A DNA stretch of 64,000 nt from Streptomyces sp. NBC_01260. GTDB lineage: Bacteria; Actinomycetota; Actinomycetes; Streptomycetales; Streptomycetaceae. This document shows, one piece after another, positions 32,407 to 41,384 of the stretch. The stretch lies in the NCBI RefSeq assembly GCF_036226405.1, contig NZ_CP108464.1:4526001-4590000 (forward strand). The letters run 5' to 3'. The position numbers and the translations under genes were made by a program. The notes beneath the pieces were generated by a model. The model made no database searches and had not been told where the DNA came from. It was given only the letters and a program-made list of their open reading frames with translations. Positions within the stretch are counted from its first letter, which is position 1. Every line of letters begins with the position of its first letter.

Positions 32407-34922
32407 GCCTCGTGCTCCAGGGCATCCGGACCCGCTGGGTCACCTTCGCCGGCTCCTTCATCGCGCTGGCCCTCGGCGTGGGGATCGTCGCCACCACCGG
32501 GATGGCGCTCGCGGCCACGTTCGCCGCCCCGCACCAGGGCCCGGAGCGGTTCGCCGCGGCCCCCGTCCTGGTCCGGGGCGAGGACCGGCTGCGGGTGGAG
32601 ACCCCGATCGGCGTCCGGACGCAGAAGCTCACCGACCCCCGGCCGGTCCCCGCGAAGCTCGCCGCCGAGCTCGCCGGACTCGGCCGCACGGCGCAGGACC
32701 GCACGTTCCCCGTCTCGGTCGGAAACACCGTCCTGGACGGCGACGGCGACGGCGACGGCGAAGGAGCCGACGGCCGGGGGACCGTCGGGCACCCCTGGCC
32801 GGTCGCGGCCGCCGCCCCCTACCGGCTCACCTCCGGACGGGCCCCGGCCGCGGCCGGCGAGGTCGTCGTGACGGCGGGGGACGGCTCCGCCGTGCGTACC
32901 GGGGACCGGATCACCGTCACCACCCCGGCGGGCAGCGGCAGCAGGACCGTGGTCGGTACGGTGCGACCGGCGGGCTTCGAGACCGCGGTGTTCTTCACCG
33001 CCGCCGAGGCTGCCAGGATCTCCCCGGACATCGACGCCGTGGTGGTGCACGCCGATCCGGCCGCGGTGCGCGCGGCCGTGCGCCGGGACTCCGCGATGGC
33101 GGTCCTCACCGGCGACGACCGGCGCCGGGCCGACCCCGATCCGGACCGGGACGCCGAGGCCCTGGTCTCGGTCAACGCCCTGCTGGGCACGGCCGCGGGC
33201 ATCACGGCCTTCGTCTCCGTCTTCGTGGTCGCCTCGACCTTCTCCTACGGGGTGGCTCAGCGCCGCCGCGAGTTCGGCCTGCTGCGCACGGCGGGCGCCA
33301 CCCCCGGCCAGGTGCGCCGGCTGGTGTACGCGGAAGCCGTCCTCGTCGGCGTACTCGCGTCGGCCGCGGGCTGCCGGCTGGGCCTGCTCGGTGCGCCCCG
33401 GCTCGCCTCCTGGATGGTCGGCGAGGGGATCGCCCCCCACTGGTTCGCGATCGGTGACCAGAGCTGGCCGCTGCACGCCGCGTTCTGGACCGGGCTGGCC
33501 GTGGCACTGGCGGGCGCGGTCGCCGCCGCGCACCGGGCGGGCCGGACCGGACCGGTCGAGGCGCTGCGCGAATCCGCCGTCGACAGCGGCTCGATGCCGT
33601 TGAGCCGGGTGCTGCTGGGCGCGGCCGTACTGCTGACCGGGATCGCGCTGGTGGCTGCCCTGCTCGTCCAGGACCCCGGCGGTGTCCTCAAGCGCAAGAC
33701 GTACCTCACCCAGCCGATGCTGCTGATCACCGGGTTCGCCCTGTTCGCGCCCGTGCTGGTCCGTCCCGTCACCCGGTTCCTCACCTGGCTGCCGGCTCAG
33801 CTGCCCGGCGCCACAGGCGTACTGACCAGGGAGAACGCCTCCGCCGGGCTGCGCCGGACGGCTGCCGTCGCCGCTCCCGTGATCGTCACCGTCGCCCTGG
33901 CCGCCTCGCTCATGGGCACGACGGCCACCATCGACGCGGCCAAGGCCGCCGAGGCGCGCACCCAGGCGACCGCGGACTTCGTGGCCGCGGCGGACGGCGG
34001 GGGCGGCACGCTCTCCCCGCGGTTCGCCGAACGGGCCCGGCACATCCCCGGCGCCGCGGTCAGCGCCTCGCGCTCCACCTCCGTGACCGTGCTCGAGGAG
34101 GGCACGGCGCTCGTCCGCTCCGAGGCCAGGGCGGTGGACCCGGCGGACGCGGCCGCCGTGTCCGCGCTGCCGGTGGTGGCGGGCCGGTTCGCCGACCTCG
34201 ACGACGGCGGCATCGTCGTGAACGAGGAGTGGCTGACCACGACGATCGGCGAGCGCGTCGGCGTCTGGCTGGGCGACGGCCGCAAGGTCACCCTGCGGGT
34301 GGTGGCCGTGCTCTCCGCCGGCACGGGCAACAACGGCGTCTACCTCACCCCGCACAACGCCGCCGGCGCCGGGATCGACCGGATCGACGTCGGGGTCCGG
34401 ACCGGTGCGGACCGGTCTGCCGTCGGGAAGCAGTTGTACGCGGCCGGCCGGGCGACCGGCACCGACGTGCGGACCACGGCGCAGTGGGTGACGGCCAACC
34501 ACCCGCGCACCGGCGGCAGTACCCGGCTCGGGCTGCTGATGATTCTGGCGATCGCCCTGGTGTACACGGGGATCGCGCTGGCCAACACACAGGTGATGGC
34601 CACCGCGGACCGGGTGCGGGACCTGGCGGTGCTCCGTCTCGCCGGGGCGACGAAGGCGCAGGTGCTGCGGCTGGTCGGGGTGGAGGCACTGGCCGTGGTC
34701 GCGGTGGGCGCGGTGCTCGGCGCGGTCGTCGCCGCGCTGAACCTGCTCGGCGTGCGGACCGCTCTCGGCCGGCTCGACGTCGGGTCCGGCGTCGTCGTCC
34801 CGTGGGGCACCGTCGGCCTCGTGGTGGCGGCGAGCGCGGCCCTGGCCGTGGTCTTCGCCGTGCTGCCCGCCTCGCTCGCGCTGCGCACCCGGCCGGTCGA
34901 ACTCGCGGGCACACGCGAGTGA
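32400..34922 (+). CDS. Large ABC permease with two FtsX domains
   Basis: An 840-residue membrane protein with about ten spans. One N-terminal span (FAGSFIALALGVGIVAT) is followed by an extracytoplasmic domain that includes a DGDGDGDGEGADG low-complexity stretch (~112-125). The first FtsX domain covers ~255-400 (SVFVVASTFSYGVAQRRREFGLLRTAGATPGQVRRL), then come a central pair of spans, a second extracytoplasmic domain and a second FtsX domain (~700-830, VRDLAVLRLAGATKAQVLRLV). The start is GTG 32400 inside the ATPase end. The size fits actinobacterial antibiotic-type exporters of the MacB superfamily. Confidence 0.9.
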   Translation: MLSLVLQGIRTRWVTFAGSFIALALGVGIVATTGMALAATFAAPHQGPERFAAAPVLVRGEDRLRVETPIGVRTQKLTDPRPVPAKLAAELAGLGRTAQDRTFPVSVGNTVLDGDGDGDGEGADGRGTVGHPWPVAAAAPYRLTSGRAPAAAGEVVVTAGDGSAVRTGDRITVTTPAGSGSRTVVGTVRPAGFETAVFFTAAEAARISPDIDAVVVHADPAAVRAAVRRDSAMAVLTGDDRRRADPDPDRDAEALVSVNALLGTAAGITAFVSVFVVASTFSYGVAQRRREFGLLRTAGATPGQVRRLVYAEAVLVGVLASAAGCRLGLLGAPRLASWMVGEGIAPHWFAIGDQSWPLHAAFWTGLAVALAGAVAAAHRAGRTGPVEALRESAVDSGSMPLSRVLLGAAVLLTGIALVAALLVQDPGGVLKRKTYLTQPMLLITGFALFAPVLVRPVTRFLTWLPAQLPGATGVLTRENASAGLRRTAAVAAPVIVTVALAASLMGTTATIDAAKAAEARTQATADFVAAADGGGGTLSPRFAERARHIPGAAVSASRSTSVTVLEEGTALVRSEARAVDPADAAAVSALPVVAGRFADLDDGGIVVNEEWLTTTIGERVGVWLGDGRKVTLRVVAVLSAGTGNNGVYLTPHNAAGAGIDRIDVGVRTGADRSAVGKQLYAAGRATGTDVRTTAQWVTANHPRTGGSTRLGLLMILAIALVYTGIALANTQVMATADRVRDLAVLRLAGATKAQVLRLVGVEALAVVAVGAVLGAVVAALNLLGVRTALGRLDVGSGVVVPWGTVGLVVAASAALAVVFAVLPASLALRTRPVELAGTRE

Positions 34923-34998
34923 CCGGGGCCCTGCGGCGCGGACGGGCTCACGGCCGCCCCCGCGACAGCTGATCCACTCCCGGTCGCGGAGGAGACCG

Positions 34999-35679
34999 TC
35001 ACCCCGACAGCGACGCGACCAGGTCCGACGCCTCGTCGATGAGGGCCAGTTCGGCCGGGCTCATCGTCGGATTGGCGGCGCGGCGGGCCGCCGCGGCGGC
35101 GAGATGGCGGGCCGGGATGCCGTCGTCGGCGGCCAGAAGGGGCATCAGGGTGTCCAGCAGCGCGCGGGCGCCCGCCGCTGCCGGGATATGGGGATCGACC
35201 GCGACCTGGGCCAGGATCAGCGCGGTCATGGCCCGGTCCAGGGCGGGCGGGCCCTCCTCGGTGTTGCTCCAGTCGATCACCATGGGGCCGTCGGCCGTCA
35301 GCATCACGTTGCCCGGATGCAGGTCGAGGTGGAGGATCCGGTCCTCGGGATGCGCCGAGAGCCGGGCCGGGACGGTGTGCAGATCGGCGAGCAGACCGGC
35401 CAGCACGGCGGAGCCCTCGTCCCCGCCGAGCGCGCCGGAGATCAGGGACTCCAGCATCGTCGGACCGGTCAGGCGCTGCATGATCAGGTCGCCGGGACCG
35501 GCCGACGCGGGCAGCGGACCGAGCCGGGGGACCGGGTAGCCGGAGGCCGACAGGTAGGACATGACGGGCATCTCGCGTGTGGCGTCCAGATCGACGCGAT
35601 AGCGCCGCAGGACCCACTCCTCGTCCAGTTCGTATACGTCGGCGGAGCGTCCGGTGCCGAGCAGTTGGCCTATTCGCAT
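34999..35679 (-). CDS. Aminoglycoside phosphotransferase-fold kinase
   Basis: A 226-residue APH-family protein. A shortened nucleotide-binding lobe (LLGTGRSADVYELDEEWVLRRYR) precedes the catalytic loop HLDLHPGNVML and the metal-binding VIDWSNTEEGPPALDRAM. The general base is the Asp of HLDLHPGN. At 226 residues it is shorter than typical aminoglycoside kinases (about 260), so the substrate may be another alcohol. It is preceded by a leaderless-type promoter. Confidence 0.82.
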   Translation of the reverse strand: MRIGQLLGTGRSADVYELDEEWVLRRYRVDLDATREMPVMSYLSASGYPVPRLGPLPASAGPGDLIMQRLTGPTMLESLISGALGGDEGSAVLAGLLADLHTVPARLSAHPEDRILHLDLHPGNVMLTADGPMVIDWSNTEEGPPALDRAMTALILAQVAVDPHIPAAAGARALLDTLMPLLAADDGIPARHLAAAAARRAANPTMSPAELALIDEASDLVASLSG

Positions 35680-35691
35680 GAGGGGAACCTA
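35680..35691 (-). promoter_or_regulatory. Leaderless -10 element of the APH-fold kinase gene
   Basis: On the minus strand TAGGTT (35691-35686) stands six bases before the ATG at 35679. Confidence 0.5.
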
Positions 35692-35853
35692 CTCGTGCGG
35701 GCCGCACGCGGGGAGGCCGGGAACGGGGTTTGACCGTATCGCCGCCGGTCACGGCTGCCCCATAACGTGATGCGATGGGGTGGACGGGATCTCCTGGAGC
35801 CGGGTGCGCGCGGCTACGTTGACGGCAATTCCCCCGCAACCAAGGAGAGTTCC

Positions 35854-37218
35854 GTGGAGAGATCCATGCTCCGAAGACGTGCACTGGCCGCGTGTACCGC
35901 CACCGTGGCCGTCGGCGCGCTCGCCCTGGCCGGGCTGACCGGCACCGCGTCCGCCGATCCCTCACCCGCTGCCGACGCCCCCGCCGCCGGGGCGGACCGG
36001 CTCTCTCCCGGTCTGCTCAAGGCGATGCGGCGGGATCTCGGACTGACCGCCGGCCGGGCACGGGCCAGGGTCGGCGAGGAGACCCGCGCGGCAGCCGTGG
36101 CCGCCGGGCTGCGGCACTCCCTCGGCGCCGGTTTCGCCGGGGCCCGGGTGAGCGGTGACGCGGCTGAACTGACCGTCGCCACGACCGATGCGGCGGACAC
36201 CGCCAGGATCACCGAGGCCGGTGCGCGGGCCGTCGTCGTCGCCCACAGCCTGGCCGAACTCACCTCGGCCAAGGACGCCCTCGACCGGGTGGCGCTGCAC
36301 CGGGCGCCGAAGGACATACCCGTCTGGTACGTCGATGTGCGCACCAACCGCGTCGTCGTCGAGGCCGGCCGCGGCGCCGCAGCCGACACCTTCCTCGCCT
36401 CGGCCGGAGTGTCGCGGCAGTTAGTGACGGTCAGTCAGTCGACAGGCGCACCGCGTACGTTCACGGATCTGCGTGGCGGTGACGCGTACTACATGAACGG
36501 CTCGGGCCGCTGTTCCATCGGCTTCCCCGTCAAGCGCGGCACCCAGGGCGGGTTCGTCAGCGCCGGGCACTGCGGAACCCCGGGCGTCAGCACCAGCGGT
36601 TACAACCAGCAGGCCCAGGGCTCCTTCCAGGGCTCCACCTTCCCCGGCCGCGACTACTCCTGGGTCGCCGCGAACACCGGCTGGACCCCGCGGCCGCTGG
36701 TGAACGGCTATGGCACCGGCGATGTGACGGTCACCGGTTCCACCGAGGCGCTGGAGGGCTCGTCGGTCTGCCGCTCGGGCTCGACGACCGGCTGGCACTG
36801 CGGCACCGTCCAGCAGCGCAACAGCAGCGTCACCTACCAGGAGGGCGCCGTCTCCGGAGTGACCCGCACCAACGTGTGCGCCGAACCCGGCGACTCCGGC
36901 GGCTCGTTCGTCTCCGGCAGCCAGGCCCAGGGCGTCACCTCCGGAGGCACCGGCAACTGCTCCCAGGGCGGCACGACGTACTTCCAGCCGGTGAACCCCG
37001 CCCTCCAGGCATACGGACTCACCCTGGTCACCAACGCCACCCCGACCGATCCGACCGGCCCGCCGACCGATCCCGGCGGGAGCTGGGCGGCCGGCACCGT
37101 GTACGCCGCGGGCGACGTGGTGACGTACGGCTCCGCCAGATACCGCTGCCTCCAGGGACATCAGGCCCAGGCCGGCTGGACGCCCGCGAACGTCCCCGCG
37201 CTGTGGCAGGCGCTGTAG
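35854..37218 (+). CDS. Secreted S1 protease (streptogrisin C-like) with chitin-binding module
   Basis: A 454-residue exported serine protease. The signal peptide ends near Ala34 (TASA). A propeptide of the alpha-lytic type spans ~45-200. The mature chymotrypsin-fold domain has the catalytic triad His239 (SAGHCG), Asp267 (GRDYSW) and Ser348 (EPGDSGGS), with cysteine pairs around 220/240 and 306/316. A Thr/Pro/Asp linker (TPTDPTGPPTDPGG) joins a CBM5/12 module (SWAAGTVYAAGDVVTYGSAR ... PANVPALWQAL, ~397-454). This is the architecture of streptogrisin C. GTG 35854 has AAGGAGA seven bases upstream. The next gene carries the same module. Confidence 0.92.
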   Translation: MERSMLRRRALAACTATVAVGALALAGLTGTASADPSPAADAPAAGADRLSPGLLKAMRRDLGLTAGRARARVGEETRAAAVAAGLRHSLGAGFAGARVSGDAAELTVATTDAADTARITEAGARAVVVAHSLAELTSAKDALDRVALHRAPKDIPVWYVDVRTNRVVVEAGRGAAADTFLASAGVSRQLVTVSQSTGAPRTFTDLRGGDAYYMNGSGRCSIGFPVKRGTQGGFVSAGHCGTPGVSTSGYNQQAQGSFQGSTFPGRDYSWVAANTGWTPRPLVNGYGTGDVTVTGSTEALEGSSVCRSGSTTGWHCGTVQQRNSSVTYQEGAVSGVTRTNVCAEPGDSGGSFVSGSQAQGVTSGGTGNCSQGGTTYFQPVNPALQAYGLTLVTNATPTDPTGPPTDPGGSWAAGTVYAAGDVVTYGSARYRCLQGHQAQAGWTPANVPALWQAL

Positions 37219-37259
37219 CACCCCTGCCGCGCTCCGAGCCCCTCCGGCGATCGAGGAGC

Positions 37260-37286
37260 GGGGCCCCGGGCAGCGCCCGGGACCCC
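37260..37286 (+). terminator. Hairpin after the protease gene
   Basis: The 12-base arms 37260-37271 and 37275-37286 pair with one mismatch around an AGC loop, 41 bases beyond the stop. Confidence 0.5.
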
Positions 37287-37330
37287 CATGCACCCGCATG
37301 CCCTTCCCCCACCATCCCGAGGAGTCCGCC

Positions 37331-38158
37331 ATGACCCCCGACCCCATCGACCGCTTCTCCGAAGACCGGCGGATCAGCCGCAAGACGCTGCTCAAAGCGG
37401 CCCTGGTGGCCACCGCCGTCCCGCTGTTCGCCGGGACCGGGGTGGCGCTGGCACGCGACACCGGCTCCACCGGCGTCCCGCTCGCCCCGACCCCGGACTG
37501 CGACGACGGCGACGACCCGACCCACGACCAGATCGAGGGCCCGTACTTCAAGCCCAACTCCCCGCTGCGCACCAGCCTGGTGACCTCCGGGACGCCCGGC
37601 GTCCGGCTGACCGTCAGCGGCTATGTCTTCGGGCGGGCCTGCAAGCCCATCCCCGGGGTGCTGCTCGACTTCTGGCAGGCCGACACCAACGGCGCGTACG
37701 ACATGAGCGGATTCGGCTTCCGCGGGCACCAGTTCACCGACGCGTCCGGGGCGTTCACCCTCTCCACGGTCGTGGCGGGCCTGTATCCCGGCCGCACCCG
37801 GCACATCCATGTGAAGGCCCAGGCGCCCGGCTCGAGGATTCTCACCACGCAGCTCTACTTCCCGAACGAGCCGCGCAACAACACCGACAGCATCTTCGAC
37901 CCGGCGCTCCTGATGAACGTCCGGTCCGTCGGCTCCGGGAAGGAGGGGTCCTTCGACTTCGTCCTCGACGTCGCGCAGGACCCGACGGATCCGACCGACC
38001 CGCCGACCGGCCCGGGCGGCAGCTGGGCGTCCGGCGCGGTCTACCGCGCGGGAGACCGCGTCACGTACGGCGGGGTCGCGTACCGCTGTCTGCAGGCGCA
38101 CACCGCCCTGACCGGCTGGGAGCCGCCGAACGTCCCCGCCTTGTGGGAACGCGGGTAG
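37331..38158 (+). CDS. Secreted intradiol dioxygenase with CBM5/12 module
   Basis: A 275-residue exported ring-cleaving dioxygenase. The N-terminus has a Tat-like signal (DRRISRKTLLKAALVATAVP). The intradiol domain shows EGPYFKPNSPLR, GVLLDFWQADTNGAYD and LYPGRTRHIHVKAQA, giving candidate Fe(III) ligands Tyr123, Tyr152, His158 and His160. A DPTDPTDPPTGPGG linker leads to a C-terminal binding module (SWASGAVYRAGDRVTYGGVA ... PPNVPALW). The same fusion is described in Streptomyces sp. SirexAA-E (SACTE_2871), a secreted catechol-cleaving enzyme with a lignin-binding module. GAGGAG precedes the ATG. Confidence 0.92.
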   Translation: MTPDPIDRFSEDRRISRKTLLKAALVATAVPLFAGTGVALARDTGSTGVPLAPTPDCDDGDDPTHDQIEGPYFKPNSPLRTSLVTSGTPGVRLTVSGYVFGRACKPIPGVLLDFWQADTNGAYDMSGFGFRGHQFTDASGAFTLSTVVAGLYPGRTRHIHVKAQAPGSRILTTQLYFPNEPRNNTDSIFDPALLMNVRSVGSGKEGSFDFVLDVAQDPTDPTDPPTGPGGSWASGAVYRAGDRVTYGGVAYRCLQAHTALTGWEPPNVPALWERG

Positions 38159-38193
38159 ACGAGCGGACCGGCGGGCACCACCGCCGCGCGTGC

Positions 38194-38216
38194 GCCCCGG
38201 GCTCCTTCCCCGGGGC
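38194..38216 (+). terminator. Hairpin after the dioxygenase gene
   Basis: GCCCCGGG (38194-38201) pairs with CCCGGGGC (38209-38216) around a seven-base loop, 36 bases after the stop. Confidence 0.5.
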
Positions 38217-38318
38217 ACACTCCGTATCCCGGCCCGGCCCGCTCCCCGGGCCGCCGCCGCGGGTGGTTGCGCAGTAGCCTGGAGGGACGCGGGGGACGGC
38301 CCGAGGAGGGCATGAGGC

Positions 38319-38531
38319 ATGGAGACCCTGATCACCGTCGCGGTAGTCATCGGCATGATCGCCGTGGTGGCGTTCGCGATCCATCTGCTCAACGGACGCA
38401 ACCGCCACCGGCACTTGGCCGCCTCCGGTCCCCAGGACCACGGACTCACCGTGTTCCGCACCCCGGCCGCCGGCCGCCGGGGCGGTGATGGGCGGCGTCG
38501 TCCGTGGCGGCGCGCGCCGGACAGCCCCTGA
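38319..38531 (+). CDS. Small single-span membrane protein
   Basis: A 70-residue protein: one N-terminal membrane span (LITVAVVIGMIAVVAFAIHLL), then a basic tail rich in Arg, His and Gly. GAGGAGGGCATGAGGC precedes the ATG at 38319. It converges on the polymerase gene, with the stops 16 bases apart. No family or function is recognised. Confidence 0.55.
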   Translation: METLITVAVVIGMIAVVAFAIHLLNGRNRHRHLAASGPQDHGLTVFRTPAAGRRGGDGRRRPWRRAPDSP

Positions 38532-38546
38532 CCTGCGATCCGGCCC

Positions 38547-40259
38547 TTACTTCGCGTCCGAGTAGCGCCGCACCACCGCCGTGGTGAACGGGAAGCGCAC
38601 CGGTGTCTCACCGAAGGCCGTCCGGCCGGCCAGCTCACCGGCGGCCCGGATGGCCTCCACCACCGTCTCGGCCTCCTGCTGCGGACAGTGCACGATCACC
38701 TCGTCGTGCTGGAAGAAGACCAGTTCGGCCCGGAGCCCGGCGGCGGTGATCGTCCGGCGCAGGGCGGCCAGGAGCAGCAGCGCCCAGTCGGCGGCGCTGC
38801 CCTGCACTACGAAGTTACGGGTGAAGCGGCCGCGCGCACGGGCGTTGGACGAGGCGTAGCCGGGCGTGAAGCCGCCGTCCGCCGCATGCTCGGAGCCGGT
38901 CGCCGGAGCATCGTCGCCCTCCTGCGGGATTCCGGCCTCCCCGTCGTCCCCGCTGCCTGCTGCGGGCGGGCTGGTCCGGCCGAGCCAGGTCCGTACGAGA
39001 CGGCCTTCCTCGCCGGCCTTCGCGGCATCGTCCACATAGGCGACGGCATGCGGGAATCTACGGCGCAGGGCGGCCAGATTCTTCAGGCCGTCCCCGGAGG
39101 TCTGGCCGTAGACGGCGCCGAGCAGGGCGATCTTGGCGTGGTCGCGGTCGCCGTGGAAGGCGCGGTCGGACAGTGCGGTGTAGAGGTCGCCGTCGTGGCC
39201 GGCCACCTCCATGAGGCCCCGGTCACGGGAGATCGCGGCCAGCACTCTGGGCTCCATCTGGTCGGCGTCCGCGACGACGAGGCACCAGCCCTCGTCGGCG
39301 ACGACCGCTTGCCGGATCACCTTGGGGATCTGCAGCGCCCCGCCGCCGTTGGTCGTCCAGCGGCCGCTGACCGTGCCGCCCGGCTGGTACTCGGGGCGGA
39401 AGCGGCCGTCGCGGACCCAGTCCTGGAGCCAGCTCCAGCCGTGTGCCGTCCAGATCCGGTACAGCTTCTTGTACTGGACGAGCGGTCGCACCGCCGGATG
39501 GTCCAGCTCCTCCAGCTCCCAGCGCCGGGTCGACTTCACCTTGATGCCGGCCTGGGCGAACGCCCGCACCACGTCGGCGGGGAGGTCCGGGCGGACCCTG
39601 CGGCCGAAGGCGGCGGACACCTCGTCCGCCAGCTCGGCCAGCTTGCGCGGCTCGCCACCGCCCGCGTACCGCTCGCCCAGCAGCTCCTGGAGGACGTCCC
39701 GGTGGACGTCGGCCCGCCAGGGCAGACCCGAACGGTGCATCTCGGCGGCGACCAGCATGCCGGCCGACTCGGTGGCCGTCAGCAGGCGCATCCGGGCCGG
39801 ACGGTCCGTGGCGTCGTGGCGGACGAGCTGGTCCGCGTACACCTGGAGCAGGGCGTCGAAGGGCAGGTCCGTGCCGGACCTGGGCTCGAACAGGGAGGAC
39901 TGGGAGCCGGGCACCGCCGAGCGCGGCGGCGGATCGGGCGGCACCGCGGCGCCCAGCAGCCGGGCGTGGGCGGCGGCCGCGGAGCGGGGTTCGCCCAGCC
40001 GGCCCTCGTGTCCCAGCAGGAGGGACTCGGCGGCCTCGATGTCGTAGCAGCGCGCCACCCGCACCCCGGCGGCGAGCAGCCGGGGGTAGATCTCGGCGGT
40101 CGAGCGCCACACCCAGCGGGTGACTCCGGGGCGGGAGCGGACGGCCTCGACCAGGTCGGGTTCGGTCGCGACCGGGGCGGTGGGCAGGCCCGTGCGGTCG
40201 AGCGGGACGAGGCGGGCGCCACCGCTCTCCGTGGTGGCCAGGGCCCAGCGTTCGGTCAT
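38547..40259 (-). CDS. Bifunctional 3'-5' exonuclease / family A DNA polymerase
   Basis: A 570-residue protein lacking the 5' nuclease domain of normal PolA. The N-terminal third corresponds to a degenerate exonuclease domain. The polymerase domain has motif A DADQMEPRVLA (Asp331), motif B around RDHAKIALLGAVYGQTSGDG (371-390) and motif C FFQHDEVIVH (Asp519, Glu520). An acidic low-complexity insert (GSGDDGEAGIPQEGDD, ~435-462) interrupts the palm. Actinobacteria often carry such a second PolA-like protein. A role in repair or gap filling is inferred. ATG 40259 is preferred over 40283 because homologues begin MTERWAL-like; this is from memory. Confidence 0.88.
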   Translation of the reverse strand: MTERWALATTESGGARLVPLDRTGLPTAPVATEPDLVEAVRSRPGVTRWVWRSTAEIYPRLLAAGVRVARCYDIEAAESLLLGHEGRLGEPRSAAAAHARLLGAAVPPDPPPRSAVPGSQSSLFEPRSGTDLPFDALLQVYADQLVRHDATDRPARMRLLTATESAGMLVAAEMHRSGLPWRADVHRDVLQELLGERYAGGGEPRKLAELADEVSAAFGRRVRPDLPADVVRAFAQAGIKVKSTRRWELEELDHPAVRPLVQYKKLYRIWTAHGWSWLQDWVRDGRFRPEYQPGGTVSGRWTTNGGGALQIPKVIRQAVVADEGWCLVVADADQMEPRVLAAISRDRGLMEVAGHDGDLYTALSDRAFHGDRDHAKIALLGAVYGQTSGDGLKNLAALRRRFPHAVAYVDDAAKAGEEGRLVRTWLGRTSPPAAGSGDDGEAGIPQEGDDAPATGSEHAADGGFTPGYASSNARARGRFTRNFVVQGSAADWALLLLAALRRTITAAGLRAELVFFQHDEVIVHCPQQEAETVVEAIRAAGELAGRTAFGETPVRFPFTTAVVRRYSDAK

Positions 40260-40378
40260 ATGGCCGAGTCTGGCACCCGGCACTGACAGCGGGGCGACGT
40301 GCGCGTGCGCGCCGCAGACGGGAGGATCGGCAGGGGCCTGCTTCGGGGCCCGGAGCAGCCACCGAGGGGACAGGCGCG

Positions 40379-41290
40379 ATGGAAGCGATCGTTTTCGAGG
40401 AGTTCGGCGGACCCGAGGTCCTGCGTCCGGCCCGGGTCGAGGACCCGCACCCGGGTCCGGGGCAGGTGCGGGTGAAGGTCATGGCCGCCGGGGTGAATCC
40501 GATGGACTACAAGATCCGGCACGGCTGGATGGAGGAGGCGTTCCCCACCTCGCTCCCGGCGATCCCGGGCGTCGAGTTCGCCGGGGTGGTCGACCGGACC
40601 GGGGAAGGGGTCACCGGGGTCGAGGTGGGCGACGAGGTGCTCGGCTGGAGCGCCACCGGCTCCTACGCCGAGTACGCCCTGGCCGATGCCACGCTCGTCG
40701 CCCCCAAGCCGGCCGAGCTGAGCTGGCAGGACGCGGCGGCGCTGACCATCGCGTCGAACACCGCTCAGCGCGTCCTGGACGAGCTCGCGGTGGGCGAGGG
40801 CGACACACTGCTGCTGCACGGGGCGGCCGGAGCCGTCGGATCGGCCGCGGTGCAGCTGGCGGCGGCGCGGGGCGCGACCGTGATCGGTACGGCGTCCGCG
40901 GCCAACCACGACTATCTGCGGGTGATCGGCGCGACCCCGGTGGAGTACGGGGAGGGACTGGTCGGCCGGGTGCGCGATGCCGCCCCGCAGGGTGTGGACG
41001 CGGTCTTCGACGTGGCGGGGCGCGGTGCGCTGCCGGACTCCATCGAGCTGCGCGGCGGCACCACCGACCGCATCGTCACCATCGCCGACCCGAAGGCGGC
41101 GGAGTACGGGATCGCCTTCTCCGGGGGCGGCTCCCGGTCCGGGGCGCAGCTGGCCGAGCACGCCCGGCTCGCGGCCGACGGCGAGCTGCGGGTGCCGGTC
41201 GAACGGGCCCTGCCGCTCGTCGACGCGGCCGACGCGCAGCGGCTGAGCGAGGCGGGGCACGTACGGGGGAAGCTCGTCCTCCTGCCCTGA
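40379..41290 (+). CDS. NADP-dependent quinone oxidoreductase-like MDR protein
   Basis: A 303-residue medium-chain reductase without catalytic zinc. The N-terminal GroES-like domain reads EAIVFEEFGGPEVLRPARVE and GVNPMDYKIRHGW. The Rossmann domain has LLLHGAAGAVGSAAVQLA (nucleotide loop AxxGxxG). It ends GHVRGKLVL, typical of the QOR/enoyl reductase group. GAGGGGACAGG precedes the ATG. It is divergent from the polymerase gene and is followed by the 25-bp hairpin. Confidence 0.88.
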   Translation: MEAIVFEEFGGPEVLRPARVEDPHPGPGQVRVKVMAAGVNPMDYKIRHGWMEEAFPTSLPAIPGVEFAGVVDRTGEGVTGVEVGDEVLGWSATGSYAEYALADATLVAPKPAELSWQDAAALTIASNTAQRVLDELAVGEGDTLLLHGAAGAVGSAAVQLAAARGATVIGTASAANHDYLRVIGATPVEYGEGLVGRVRDAAPQGVDAVFDVAGRGALPDSIELRGGTTDRIVTIADPKAAEYGIAFSGGGSRSGAQLAEHARLAADGELRVPVERALPLVDAADAQRLSEAGHVRGKLVLLP

Positions 41291-41325
41291 CCCAGCCCCT
41301 GGGCCGGTCGGCCACGGACGCCGGA

Positions 41326-41378
41326 GCGGGGCCGGTGGAATTCATCCACAGCCTGTGGATGAATTCCACCGGCCCCGC
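41326..41378. promoter_or_regulatory. Perfect 25-bp inverted repeat with GCC loop
   Basis: Arms 41326-41350 and 41354-41378 are exact complements around a three-base loop. The loop-proximal parts read ATTCATCCACA and TGTGGATGAAT and resemble inverted DnaA boxes with one mismatch. It follows the reductase gene by 35 bases and ends seven bases before the -10 of the DUF2786 gene, so it may terminate the first and control the second. Confidence 0.8.
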
Positions 41379-41384
41379 CACGCC

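Noticed and set aside
31713..34502. 929-codon frame antisense to the ABC exporter
   Set aside because: Shadow of two well-supported ABC genes.
41341..41362. DnaA-box-like words as part of a replication origin
   Set aside because: Only two boxes are present, each with one mismatch, locked inside a hairpin. No dnaA/dnaN genes or box cluster are nearby.
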